Counted from the stretch's first letter, positions 35,198 to 48,031 are shown. The stretch: 64,000 bases of DNA from Chrysomallon squamiferum (GCA_012295275.1 CM022672.1:32618646-32682645), one strand, 5' to 3'. Program-made: numbers and translations. The notes: a model not told the origin generated them from the sequence alone.

Positions 35198-35980
35198 GTG
35201 ATGAACTCTCCCCTCTTTTATTAACTACTTTGACAATGTTAGCGGTATATATATATATATATCCTCTTTATTTTCTGGCTAACATGCAGTTACGATGCAG
35301 TGGAAGTACAGTTTATATATAGTAGAGATCATAGTGAAGATGATTTTGAAACACCCACATCATAGATTTTGAACACGTTTATGTAGACATTCTTATTTAG
35401 AAAGTTTTTTTGGTTCTATATCATTTTTTCAAAAAATGTTATTTTATAGAAGTAACTTATTTATTCTTGTTCATTGGCTGGTTTCTTTCTTTCCTTTTTA
35501 GTTTTAATAAAGAAAGGAAAAAAGAAAGCATAATTCTGAGCATGTGTTTTCTTTAAAGCAAAATTTCTTCTTTCTTTCTATATCATATATATCTGTTGTT
35601 ACTAGAAACATTATTTCAAAAGTGATGACATCATATTTATACTAAATTTAAAAAATAAAAAAAAAAAAAAAAAAAAAAATCTGGTGACGTCAATTACTCG
35701 GGCAGTAATCTAGAACCTTCTTTCTACGTCAAGTCGCACCACAGATTTCATTATTTGAACATTTTATTTTATTTTAGTTTAGTTTTGTATGAGTGAATAT
35801 TTTCTGCGACTTTGGGAGTTCAGTCGACATAGGTAATTATTAATGATTTATAAATGATTACAATATTGTAATAGAGTTACGGAATTTTATAATTTATCTG
35901 AATTTTATGCTTTCGAAGTAGATTTGTTTTGTTGTTACACATTTATATAAGACTGATAGTTTTTGTGTGTTTTTCTTTTC

Positions 35981-35981
<1 letters not shown>
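34076..35981. repeat. ACAC/CATA microsatellite region and matched non-coding DNA
   Basis: ACATACA-rich from 34,470 to 35,030 with a TA run at 34,555-34,586 and further TA tracts near 35,165 and 35,245. The rest matches 14,900-15,810 of copy 1. Confidence 0.8.

Positions 35982-36047
<66 letters not shown>
35982..36047. repeat. (ATT)n microsatellite, copy 2
   Basis: ATT run followed by a T-rich tract and CAG acceptor, as at 15,813. Confidence 0.95.
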
Positions 36048-36124
36048 TTATTTATTTATTTTTATTTATTTTTTTTATTTTATTGTTTTTTTTTTTTTAT
36101 TATTTTTTTTTTATTTTTTTTCAG

Positions 36125-36320
36125 ACACTAGATGAACTGGAAGTGATTCTCATTCTTCTGTTGTGTATAACTTTTCTTTCAAAGGCCATCTACAGACGGT
36201 CTGGGATTCTAGTCTTGTTGAATTATGCAGGACATTCGTATCTGGTTGTTGGGAGTTCTCTCCCCTGGTGTAGACCAGCAGACGACTTCCGGCTCAAATG
36301 TATCTGTAATATCTTCTGAG
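36125..36320 (+). pseudogene. Possible exon after strong acceptor, copy 2 (unrecognised)
   Basis: Counterpart of 15,951. The acceptor frame remains open to a TGA at about 36,317, longer than in copy 1 because of a 4-bp length difference. No domain recognised. Confidence 0.25.
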
Positions 36321-37610
36321 TAGGTATCAGCCTCGACAGTTACCAGTCTGATAAACTGTAGGTCGTGCCAGCATTCTTTTATTGGTAGAGCATCTTCAAC
36401 ACAATGGAAAAATACTTCTAAACAATTATTTTATTAATTTTTTGTTATTGTATCTTCCGGAACGACATGATTCTGTTACAAGAATATGGAGAAAAATATA
36501 AAGGTTACTTTACATTTGAGATAAAAGGATAAAACTTCAACTAAAATGAGTGGTCACATTTTTCTGTCTTATCACCACAGCAATTTAAGTTCTGTTTTCA
36601 GTTAAGTTCACATGTGATCTGAATAATCAATTAATTATAAACACTTAATGAATAAACATACATTCTTTATGTGAAAACTCCTGTGTCAAAACTTTACATG
36701 AGTTGATGTGAATTCAGCAAACACAATGTCAAACTCTTCACCAGACTTAACAATGAAGCAAAGTTGTGTATCTGATTCAGTTATCTTTCTTGTTATTGTT
36801 GTTTACTTCACTGAAAAAATGGTGACTATGATTCAGTATTAAGAACTGTGACTGTAATCAGACTGTTCTGTGTGTTTGATAAACTTTGTCTGTTTAGAGT
36901 CACTCAAACACTCACTGACGATTCCAAGTAAAATGAGTGATTACAACTTTCCTGCATTCAAATGAAAATTGTTTTCAGATAATGTGTGCCTCACAAAACA
37001 ATTCTTCTATAATGATTATACAAACATGTTATTGTTTTCACTTTGTTATAAACAAATTACCTCCACTGGACAAAATAATTACTTAAATTTAATAACAATT
37101 ACTAAAATAATAATAATAATGAAATAAAAAATGGTATGTGTTCACCTGTCAGTACAAATATGGGTGTGGTACTAGCTCAGTGGTGGTGTAACAACAGCAT
37201 GTCAGTCTGTAGATCTACCAACCTATTTTTATTTATCTGTAATTAAACTCTTTAGATCCTCCCACCCTTCTGTTTATCTATGTATCATCCATCTATACAC
37301 AGTATGCTTATTCCTCCTACTAAAACATCCATCTATTCATCCATACATCCATCAGTCCATCTATCTACCTATCTATTTGTCTAGTTATCTGTGCCTCTCT
37401 CTTGGAAACATATAAACAAGTACACTAAAATACCCACACATGTGCATAGCCATTATATGTTTCTAGCAAACAAAGAACATATATTCAAATAAACATACAC
37501 AGAACATATATTCAAAAAAACATACATTATACCCTCTCCTCATTTCAGACTTGCATATAAACTCTCACTGTGTAAAACATGTAAACATGAACACTCACAT
37601 GTACACTTGT
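36321..37610. other. No recognised gene (matches copy 1)
   Basis: Collinear with 16,140-17,400. A 35-bp local duplication around AACATATATTCAAATAAACA near 37,480-37,520 is absent from copy 1. Confidence 0.45.
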
Positions 37611-37681
37611 GTGTGTGTGTGGGAGGGCATCAATGTAACATTAATACTACTACTATGCTATTACCACTACTACTTCTGTTG

Positions 37682-37718
<37 letters not shown>

Positions 37719-38146
37719 GTTTATTCCCGAATCTGGCAGTGAGATTATAACACATCTTAACTGGCCACGCCAGTTGTTCCATTTCTGGCAGTTTATTGCT
37801 CACCCTTACTAATTGGAGTTCCGTCACCTTAATTGATGTACTTTTGTCTAAATTGGTAATATTTCCTGTCTCCAAATTTTACAGAGATATAACATTAATT
37901 TCATGTCTCCAAACATTATTTTTTTTGAAATCTCTATTACGGCTCACCTCTGCTCTTCACTGCTCATTAAGGTTAATCTCGTTAATCGCCCCTCTGTTCT
38001 TCACACATCTCGTTATCCCCATGCGTCTAAATTGGCCTTAATTGCTCACGCCAGTTTTCCCATTTCTGGAAGCGGATTAGAACACCTCACCGCTTACCTA
38101 ATCTGGAGACTGACAGTTTTGGGAACATACCGATAGATAGATATAG
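37611..38146. mobile_element. GATA/GACA-flanked repeat element, copy 2
   Basis: Same element as 17,431-17,965 with small deletions, including 13 bp after the GACA run and one C in the CGCCCC run. These shorten or shift the open frames, arguing against coding. Confidence 0.45.
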
Positions 38147-39113
38147 ATAACAGGCCAATCATTTTTGAGGATACTTCAACGTGAATACAGTACAATTTAG
38201 GACGTTATTATATACACCAGTTCATTGTAACTTAATATTATATAGGTAATACCATGACGCCAGCAACGTAATGAAGAAAATACGTATAACAATATAGATT
38301 TTTTGTGACACTATGACGGAAATAGAATGCAAAAATTCCAGTTATTTTTAAATATCGGTATTAATCAAAGTCTTGTAAGGAAATATTTCTGTATTTTCGC
38401 GTTATTTCAACTTCGTTATTGATGTCACAAATAAAAATGAAAGTTAATAATATAACCGTATAATGTCGTTGTTAACATAAAACTATAAAATTGTGAATTT
38501 GTGCTGATCTAAATAATAACTGACAACATGATAAATAAAATTTTGTGTAATTGTAAAACATGGTTTAATCCTGTTTACTGAATTTGTTTTGATTAATTCA
38601 CGGACGTTACTGTTGAGACCAGGACTGAATCAACTGCCGCTTACGTTAATGCTCATCTTTGGATCAGTATTATGAACGCATTAAAAATATTCTTTACATT
38701 TGTATTTCACGTATTGTTTGTTTATTTTTCTATTGTAACTAACTGATGAAAAAGGGTTTCTTGTTTTATTTCGTAAGAGGTTCGACTTAAAATAGTATTG
38801 TTAACTTTGAGCTGTTGAGTTTTTAATTGTTCATATTAACTTTGTTATATATATATATAATCATCAGAATTGAGCGATCACTTTCTGAATATAACAAAAA
38901 CAACAACAACGACAACAACAACAGAAGCAAACATGTTAAAGGGAAACATGAAAAACAAAATAACAAAGAGTTGGGTAAAAAAATAATAATAATAATAATA
39001 ATAATTATAAAATAAATAAAAGAATAAAGCCAAATCGTCCATGTTTGTACTATATACCTTTCTCTTTCTGTCTCTCTCATTATATGTTTGTGTGTGTGTG
39101 TATGTAAATGTGT

Positions 39114-39114
<1 letters not shown>
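38147..39114. other. No recognised gene (matches copy 1)
   Basis: AT-rich, with CAA and AAT triplet runs at 38,898-38,928 and 38,984-39,004. Collinear with copy 1. Confidence 0.45.

Positions 39115-39172
<58 letters not shown>
39115..39172. repeat. (GA)n microsatellite, copy 2
   Basis: Shorter than the copy-1 run at 18,912. Confidence 0.97.
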
Positions 39173-39175
<3 letters not shown>

Positions 39176-41442
39176 TGATATTTTATTCATACTGTGTGGA
39201 CAATATAATGAGAGGCTTAGTGTTGGTTTCCAAAGCCTGGGGTAATGCACGTGTATTACACTCCCTAACCACCCCCGAGCCCCTAGTGAACCTAAGAATT
39301 CTGCGCCTATACAACTGCCTATGTGGTCCCGCCCACGCTACGTCACTGACGTAAACGCACTTTTGGTTTCGTAGGAATAATGTTATATATACTATGTGCG
39401 TAAGACTAAGAAAATATTTATACACATTACTATTATTTTTTTTTTTTGTTGTTGTTGTTGTTGAAAAGGACTTAACATATGGCTCATTAGATATCAAACG
39501 TAAAAAAATAAAATTAACAAATTTATTTTTCTGAAGTATAAACGTAATAATATATAAAAATAGAAAAAATAGTAAGAAAGAGCACAAATATTTGTTTTAT
39601 TTTTTATACGGTATAAAAGTAATAACACACACACACACACACACACACATACATATGGACATACATACATACATTCACACATTACATACAAGGTGAAAGA
39701 ATAATCTATAATTAACTCTGCTTTGAAGTGACAATAATTATCTGCAGCTTGAACTACTTGTTTACGCTCAATCTCTTCAAACAATTGATTTCTTTACCCA
39801 AAGATCGCCAGTGCAGTTTAGCGCAAACAGGGCGGGGATGGTGATATCAGGGTGAGGCAGAGAAGGGTGAGGAATGTTTGTATAATTGAGAATGTGGAAA
39901 ATTGATGATAATATTTTAACACAAAAATCTATTATTTGTACACTTTTCTTTTATTCGTCGTATTAGCGTCATTACTCTATCGATATATTAATAACTAAAC
40001 ATTAGAAACTTAACATTAAGTATGTCCTGAACAGAAACAAGTTTGCGTTGTCTAAAGATAATTTTCAAATAAAAGACAGGTTTACAACACCAGACCTAAC
40101 ATTTTTTTATTTGTTGTTAAGCGTTTAGAATTTATTATTTTAAATTTCTAAAATTTTATATTATTTGATGTTGCTTATTCTTATACGTTTTATATAAATC
40201 TTTAGTAAAATACAAATCTCGGAGTAGAAATGAACTGTTTTAAATGATCTTACTCAGTTTTCTTGTTCTTTCTTTCTATCCTCCTCTGCTCTCTGTATTT
40301 TTGTAAAGGTTTGTAGAGTCGAATCTTCTCAGTGTATTTCCTAATCAACCAGGAACTTTTTCTTTTGTTTATGAGTAAATACTGTGTGTTTTCTGTTTCC
40401 TAATTATTCATTTCTGCTACAAACATATATTAACTACTCTTTCTGATAGCAAGTAAATCGCATAAAAATAATAAAATAAATTAATGTTATTGCTGGTTTT
40501 ATTCTTTTTATTGCTGTTGTTTATTTTATTTATTACAACAACTCAATAACAGTAACACTACAACAATTACTACTACTACCACTACTAATTCCCACATTAA
40601 AGATATCAGACCAATTATTGTCAGGCTTGCGAGTTCTGGAGTTTTCAGTTTTCTTTACCAAGGCGCGCGCGCACACACACACACACACACGCACGCAAAC
40701 GCACATTATCAAGGCATTATAAAGATAATGTTGTTGTTATACGAAAATGCTATCACCCCGCCTCCCCCCCCAAAAAAAAACATCGTCTTCCTATGAAAAA
40801 TAATGGTTAGATTATCATTTGTCAAACGCATTTTATACTGTATTCTACAACGAGGAACTGACAAAGTTGTTAACGGTGTAAGGGAAATAACTCTAATAAG
40901 GCTATGTCGAACACGTGACGGGCACCTTTTTTTGTCCGCCATATTTAAAGGTACGTGACAAGTGTAGAGTTTTTCTTGGAAGCAAGGATTAATATTTGAT
41001 ATTATCGAGTTATCGTGGACTTTAACAATTAAAAGGGTATGTAGCTTATGGCATTAAACAAGTAGAAAATTAAGAAATAGTGTCAAGTTATATCATTTTT
41101 ATAGTTTTATCAGGTCTGCTAAGTAATTGTTTTTTCAATACCTCGATTAACTTTACATAGATTTCGCGATTTCACTGTTAGATGAAAAACAAAAAATAAA
41201 TGTCTCTCACTTCGGAAAAAACAAAGTTCATCTAGATCAGATGTTTAACTTTGTTTAAAATATTATCAAAATACGACGACTGTCACCGTTTTCTTTAATG
41301 TTTACAGTAACTGAGTAAGTCAAAAATCATCTTGATTTGTTGGTATGAATCAGAAACAAACTGTTACGATTATCATTAATGATTCTGGCTGCCTGTTACT
41401 AGACGTAGTAAAAAGTGCCATTTGATTGGGTTTTTTTATTTT

Positions 41443-41479
<37 letters not shown>

Positions 41480-42055
41480 AGGTGGAGCAGTGTTACATTG
41501 TTATTTTATACTTTTACTGAACATAAACATCAAAATTATGAATATAAATGTGTTGTTTATCAGTGTATCAGACACTCAAACATATAGTTATAATACATTT
41601 TGATTCCCCCTCTTCCTATTATTTTATTATGTAAGTACATTTGTTCTTCATATCTAGACTACCTTTTTCTTTTGCAACTTGATAAATTCCCAATTTTATA
41701 CAGTTATTTTGCTTTTTGAGACAATACTAGAATTTTAATGAATTAAAATCACAGCATTTCATCAATAAAGTTTGAAAAATGGAGGAAAATTACCCTAATT
41801 ATCAGATAAAATATTGCCATTACTCCATTATTTTTCAAGTTAGGATCATAAATTTTATTGTAAGTTTTCTCAATACTCTTTCCAGTTATGAAGCACTAAT
41901 TGATTTTTGAGCCATTTATTCTATTTTTTATTTCTTTTGTCACATACTGGGGCCCAAAAATTAGTAATTGCTGAGGTATGAAAACCATAAATTTGATTCT
42001 GTTTTTAAAATTTATTTATTTATTTATTTTTATGTCAAATAGTTACCGTAAGTAG
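39173..42055. other. Non-coding sequence incl. segment absent from copy 1
   Basis: CA tracts at 39,624-39,649 and 40,674-40,690. About 570 bp near 40,100-40,680 and 120 bp at 41,838-41,960 have no counterpart in copy 1. Neither has terminal repeats I can see, so deletion from copy 1 is as likely as insertion here. Confidence 0.45.
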
Positions 42056-42058
42056 CAG

Positions 42059-42253
42059 AAAGGCAAAGGAGACCACAGAAAAGAACACGTTGGAGAAACA
42101 AAATTAAGTCCAATATAGAGGAGACATCAGTAACCTCCAGTGACATTGACAGAGACTGCAGTGATCAGATGATACTGGAAATGTCCAGTGAAACCGGCAC
42201 TGATAATTTCAGTTACTGCAGGGATGTTTGCTTGAGTGTTGTAGAGTGTGAAG
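42059..42253 (+). pseudogene. CAMSAP-like exon 1, copy 2
   Basis: Same 195-bp length and splice signals as copy 1 and open throughout. Differences from copy 1: Gly/Arg, Ile/Val, Asn/Ser, Ile/Gly (two changes) and Tyr/Asn, with no silent change. Confidence 0.5.
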
Positions 42254-42775
42254 GTTAGAAACAAAATAGTGAATCCATCTCATTTGCACTTTAGCAGTCA
42301 ATTATGTCAGTTTTTACTTATTTACCATGTGAAAAACATATTACTCTAATACAAACTAATAACTCTGAATTAAATTGTACCACTTTACAATATTTAATAA
42401 ATTAACTTTTACATGTGGATGTTGGCCAAGTCACTTGTTTATTCTATTAAATATTGACTATATCAGTTATCTACATGTATGTAAATTTGTGTCATAATTA
42501 CTGGAATAAATGTTAGGTTAATTATAAAAAGAATTTAGAGAGATAAAGCTTGCATAGTTAACTGTTAAAGTGCAAATCTTATCTAATTTGCAGTTCATAC
42601 CTGGTTACAGTTCACAGCTATTGTGACAAAGATGGATAATCTAGTATTTGTCTAACACAAAATCTGATTATCTGTGAACCTATTTTCATTAGGTGCATTT
42701 CTTTACATATATTAACTACAGATATTCCATTAATGTATAAATTTAAACAATATATATAATCTTGAAATTTTCTAA

Positions 42776-42777
42776 TT

Positions 42778-42821
<44 letters not shown>

Positions 42822-42822
42822 A
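42776..42822. repeat. (TA)n(GA)n microsatellite
   Basis: Longer than the homologous tract near 21,890-21,928 of copy 1. Confidence 0.9.
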
Positions 42823-44266
42823 ATGACAAATATTAGAGAGGTTTAGCATAGACATAATGTATTCATGTATCTGATTGTGTATGGACTTTCAGTTTAGCTT
42901 CCATGTAAAGCACTAAGTTTGTTTCAAAATAGGTCAAGAAAGGGAAGTAACTATAGTTCTAGAACTCATAAAAAGCTTTATTTGGATATATGTAGCTTTG
43001 GTTTAAACATGAATATAATATACATTGTTTTTGTTGTCAAATGACCAAAATCAATTACTGGTTCTCCATTGATTTTGAAAGAAAAATGCAAGCAAATTTT
43101 ATTCAGATAAATATTCGTAATCTTTTTCATATCAAAGTTATCAAAGATGCCTTGGAGTGATTTTAATCTGTTTTTATTTCTGATACATAATTTAATATGA
43201 AAATTAATTTTTAGAAAATTTTGTAACATACAAGTTATTTGTTATTTGTTTTCTTGCAGCAGCATAGTACACACAAAACTACAGACTGGCTAGTATTTTT
43301 GTTTGCAAACAAATACATTTTTAGTCTATTTCTCAGCAAGAAGCTAAGCAATGTCTTAAGGCAAAATAATTGTAATCTCATTCAGCCAAAGGTACATAAG
43401 TCCAAACCACTTTTTTGGAGAGAAAGGGATCTATCTTTAGCAATCATTTATGTGAAAACCAAGCAGTAAAATGCAACGATAATTTTAAAAAATCATAAAA
43501 AAGAAGATTAACCCTTTACAGTGTTTTAAAAAATTGCTATAACGATACAGAAATGCACATATGTAAGTACTTCACTATGCATAAACATGCACATTTAGGC
43601 ATGTCCTGTATTGAGAAGATCTCACTAAAAAAGATGATACAGGTTCAGTACATGAAAGTTACATCTATGCTAAACCTCTCTATTAAATAAATATGTATTA
43701 ATAATTATAATCAGTAAATAAACTGCCTTTAACTGCCAATATATGCAAATAATTAAAGTTCTGTTTACAGGGAAATGTGCAATGACAAACATTTAATGAC
43801 AGTTTCTAAATTGAAAAATTTATGTTGCATTAATTAGCAGCCAACATGTAGCCAGTTTACAGCTTCTAAATTTGTACAGCTCTGTGGCTTCACTTTTCAC
43901 TTTGATTTTGTGGTTTTCACCACATATGCAGGAATCTTGTAGCTATGGGTTTAGGGGTTTGAGACAGTTAAAGTAAAAATCCTTGGTTTGGGAAGCAATA
44001 AACTGGGTGTTCTGTTTGATGAACACAGAGGTAATGGGGAGGTGTGAGAGAGAACATGAAACTTTGGCCTTGTTTTTATAAGCATTTGGCTGCATGATGT
44101 TGTAAGAAACATTTCTCCCTTGTTTTTTTTTTTTTTTCATGTCATTAGGCAGTGTAATGTATGTGATTAACAACATATTGTTTAATGTGTGTGTGTGTCT
44201 TGGGCATTTTCATATGTAAATAAAAATAATTAAAATATCCACAAATGATAATAAGCAGAGAAAAAT

Positions 44267-44341
44267 GCATTTATCTCACAAAAGTAGATCGATAAATATA
44301 TATCTATATATATCAATCGATCTGCATTTGTCAGATAAATG
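44267..44341. repeat. Inverted-repeat hairpin in intron, copy 2
   Basis: Arms CATTTATCTCACAAAAGTAG and CTGCATTTGTCAGATAAATG are complementary with few mismatches, around an AT loop of about 20 bp. Confidence 0.65.
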
Positions 44342-44429
44342 TGTTTTGTTTTAAAAATTACTAAACTTTATATTTTACTGTTGGTGTTAAATTTTTTTTT
44401 TTACTGTTGGTGTTAAATATTTTTTGTAG

Positions 44430-44539
44430 GTCACTGCAGTATTATTCAGGTGCTGTCTAGAAAGGGAATTTACATCATGGAGAAGGATGAATCAGCTGTT
44501 ACAGAAACCATTCTCATGCAGGCTGCACCATTCTGAGTT
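44430..44539 (+). pseudogene. CAMSAP-like exon 2, copy 2
   Basis: Same boundaries and the same in-frame TGA (44,534-44,536) as copy 1. L-S-R-K-G is retained where copy 1 has L-S-T-K-G. Confidence 0.65.
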
Positions 44540-44753
44540 GTGAGTTTATTTTATTTTTGTGTTGTCAAGAGAAAAATAAGTTTTGTAATTGTTCTTAATT
44601 AATTACAAAATAGTGTAACAATAATCAGTTATTTCCTTTTGTTTTGTTGCATTACTCAGTAAAATACTTTATTAATCACAAAGTATGTCAGAAGTATTAT
44701 TATTTATTTATAACTGTTTGTTTGTTTATTTTTTTTTTTTTTTTTTTTTTCAG

Positions 44754-44839
44754 TGTGCTTCTACAGCTCTAATTGATGTGCTGATGTTGGCGTATGCCAG
44801 TGAATTTGTTTCAGTAGAACATGCTGTTCAAGCCGTCAG
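44754..44839 (+). pseudogene. CAMSAP-like exon 3, copy 2
   Basis: Identical to copy 1 except the first codon. The upstream acceptor tract is a longer poly(T). Confidence 0.7.
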
Positions 44840-45260
44840 GTATGTTGTTGTTGTTTATTTTTTTTTTATATTATCTTGTTAAATACTAAAATTTGAAATC
44901 ATTTTTCTAATTAAAATGAGTTTGTTTGGCTCTGTTAAAGTTTTTTTAATTTAATTTTTTTGATAATATATGGTAAATTAAATTTAAGTTAAAGCTGAGA
45001 TGTATTTAAAGGCATTCATCCTTCTACTTTGATCACTAAGTGATAGTTGAAAAGAAGAAGTATTATGATGATTGCAGTTAAATTTGTAAATGTATGAATG
45101 TATGAGGGAAGGAGAGATGATGAAGGAATGGCAAGACAGAGAACAGAGGGAGATGGAGAATGAAATTTGGGCTGCATATTTTGTATAATTTATCATATAA
45201 TGTAATGAGACCTCTGATTTTACATTCAGCATTTTGAACAAGAAATTTTTAAACTTTCAG

Positions 45261-45378
45261 ACAAATTACAACTTTTAACACATCCAGTGAACTTCCATCA
45301 GGCACTGAGGACACAGTTATTTTCTGGTTAAATAAAGTTTGAACTGCTGCCATTGCAAAGGAGAAAAAATCTGAGCAG
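45261..45378 (+). pseudogene. CAMSAP-like exon 4, copy 2
   Basis: As copy 1, with I-F-W-L-N-K-V retained, then a private TGA at 45,340-45,342. Confidence 0.65.
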
Positions 45379-45959
45379 GTGAATTTGAGTTTGTTTTCTT
45401 TATATTTCTCATTATTCTAAAACTAATGAAGTTTAATTTAATTTAATATATGAAGTTGCAGTTTGTAAATAATATATCAGTAAGTACACATATACACACA
45501 CAACACACAACACATACACACATACCCACAGACACATGCATATACTTACATTCATATAAATGCGATTATTTTGTTGTAAATGTTTATTTCTGTATTTTAA
45601 AACAAAGGAATGAGTATTTTAAAGTGTTTAACTTTCCTGTTACATAGGAGACAGTGTACTGTAGTTTCTATTGTCTGCAGTCTCTCAGTTTTCATGGTTT
45701 GTTTAATAAACACAATTTTTGTAAATAAAATAATGAATCAGTTGGTAACTTTAAAATTTACATACATTAAATTTATGAATGTTTATATATAGTTTAGAGA
45801 GATGTGTTGTTATTATTTTTTTAATTTTATACTTCATAATCAACAAAATGTATAGAAAATCTCTCTCTCTCTCTCTATCCACAGTCATATATCATCCTCC
45901 TTATTTTTTCCTGTATTATTAGATATTAACTGCCACATTGTTATTTATTTTTTCTTCAG

Positions 45960-46172
45960 ATATATGTTTGAAAGATGGGTTAGGAATACCTAATTCTTTA
46001 TATAATTTTGCCTCATCCCATCAATTTTTCCACTTCACTTACAAGGACTTCCTGTGCACATGAGATAGAATACGAGAAAAACTCTTAGTCTTTCCTGCAG
46101 AGCAGTTCTTCTGGATAGAAATGATAAAACTGACAGAGAATGGACAGCTTCTGACTGGTCAGGAAGCAATAA
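45960..46172 (+). pseudogene. Candidate exon 5, copy 2
   Basis: 69 bp longer than copy 1 owing to an insertion near 45,973-46,045 that brings another stop. It shares the TAG at 46,066-46,068 and the donor GTAAGT. Confidence 0.3.
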
Positions 46173-46727
46173 GTAAGTTTTGTGAGATTTTTGAATTAAT
46201 CTTTCATTATATTAATTTATGAAATTTATTATTGTACTGGTAAAATTGGGATTTATACTATTGAGTTTTAGTGTATATTTAGAGGGATGTTTTTATGTAT
46301 CTAAATCAATTTTTATTATTTAAAATGAGTGATTTCAGGCTTTGAAAGATATTTATACAATGGTCAGTATTTGAGAAGGCTACTGATAAAGAAAGTTAAT
46401 ATTACAAAGAACTAGCAGAATTTATATTTATCATAATCAGGTTATAATATATATTTAAAAGATGCTGATTGGTTTTTTTTAATTCAGAATTTAGACTATA
46501 TTAAAAAAATACTTATCTTTAATTATTCATTACCTCAGACTGTGTATGTGTTTATCAGTATGTCTGTATGCATGCATGCACATTTGAAATAAAATAGCTT
46601 AAATATATTTTTGTCAACAAACATTCATTTGTATCTGTAAATGGCATTGATATATATATAATAGTAAATAATGTTATTAATAAAAGCAATAAAAAATTAA
46701 ATTTTTTTTTTTATTTTGCTTTTTCAG

Positions 46728-46822
46728 GTAGATACCACAAAACAGACAAGTGTTATTAGCTAAACATCAGAATGGGACACACACAGACAGCAGAACAGAC
46801 AGAGAAGTTTGTCAAAAAACTG
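46728..46822 (+). pseudogene. Candidate exon 6, copy 2
   Basis: 95 bp; the first full codon is TAG (46,729-46,731) where copy 1 has TAC. The rest stays open and similar. Confidence 0.4.
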
Positions 46823-47333
46823 GTATGAAAAACACACTCATTAACTTTTCTGTTCAACAATCTACTTACATTCTTCTCAGTTTTGGTATTGGTAAAATAT
46901 TCTCAATACAGAGTAAGAAAAACAGATTAGTGCAAGGATAGTCTACAATAACAAGTAAATTAATTGTGGTATACAAATAGCAGGATAACTTAGTTTACTT
47001 CCATGTTTCCTTATTTCCATTTGCATTGTTTCATTTCTTGTTAGTTTATATTTGTAGTAAGAGTAAAGAATACCAATTCTTGTTTTATTTTCAACTCCAA
47101 GAATGCAGTTCACTTTATTTAGTTTTTATTTGAAAGTTTAAGAATTAATTTTGCAATCTTTTAGTTTTCACTGTAATTTAATGATTCTAAGAATTTAGTA
47201 TATTTATAATTTAGAAATTAAAAAAAAATATAAGTATATCAGGATAAAACTTCAGTCATTAATATATGTATCTGTCAGAAAGAGAAATATTTGTATATCT
47301 ACAAAGGTAAACAAATAAAAACTTGTTTTTCAG

Positions 47334-47439
47334 AAACTGCTCAGTACACAAGAAGAGGTAATTCTGTGAGCTCACCACAGGAGAGAAATGTCATCAAAGA
47401 ATCTGTACTAGCCTGGCAGGAACAGAAGCATCTACAGAG
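47334..47439 (+). pseudogene. Candidate exon 7 (copy 2 only)
   Basis: Acceptor CTTGTTTTTCAG, donor GTTGTC. It joins exon 6 in phase 1 and is open throughout: R-R-G-N-S-V-S-S-P-Q-E-R-N-V-I-K-E-S, then L-A-W-Q-E-Q-K. Copy 1 homology stops just before this exon. Ser-rich then charged; no domain recognised. Confidence 0.4.
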
Positions 47440-47780
47440 GTTGTCGTTGTTCTTACAGTAACAGCAGTAGTAGTAGTAAACTCATTTTTGTAGTGTAGTT
47501 GTTACAGTATTAGTACTTAATAATAATCATTCTTGTTTGTAGTAATAGGTGATATTTTAGCCGATGATGCTTTGTGATCATAATGTATCTTGTGTGACTC
47601 ACAGAAAAATACTAGCTGTACAGCCTGTAGTCATAGTACTAGTTGTAGTAGTAGTAGCAGTACTAATAGTAGTTTTATTGTTGCAATAGTAGTAGTAATA
47701 GAGGGAGTTTGAGTATATAACAGTTACATGAGAAATTATTATAAAAGTCAAATGAAAAGTAGGTGTAGAAATAGGAACAA

Positions 47781-47811
<31 letters not shown>

Positions 47812-48031
47812 TGTTGTTGTTTTTGTTGTAGTAGTTATAACAATAATAGTAAAAAAATATATTTGTTAGTTGAATAGGGGGAAAAAGAAAGAAAAATGAT
47901 TAATACTTTATTTACTATTTTATTTAATATTTTATTCATTTGTTTGTTTGTTTATTTACTTAATATTTTATTCAGTATTTTATTTATTTATTTGTTTTTA
48001 TTTATTTATTTTTATTTATTTATTTACACAG
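47440..48031. repeat. TAG triplets and TTTA-rich intron
   Basis: AGT triplet runs near 47,465, 47,645 and 47,788-47,811, then TTATTTATTTG-type sequence up to the acceptor TTTACACAG. Confidence 0.8.

Larger units (their letters stand above)
33915..47325. repeat. Segmental duplication, copy 2
   Basis: Partner of 13,648-26,321. It retains sequence missing from copy 1 (about 40,100-40,680; 41,838-41,960; about 43,610-43,672), plus a 69-bp insertion in candidate exon 5. It is continuous on the right with exons 7 and 8, and on the left with the full Ig exon. Copy 2 may therefore be closer to the original locus, with copy 1 a truncated derivative (inference). Confidence 0.93.
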
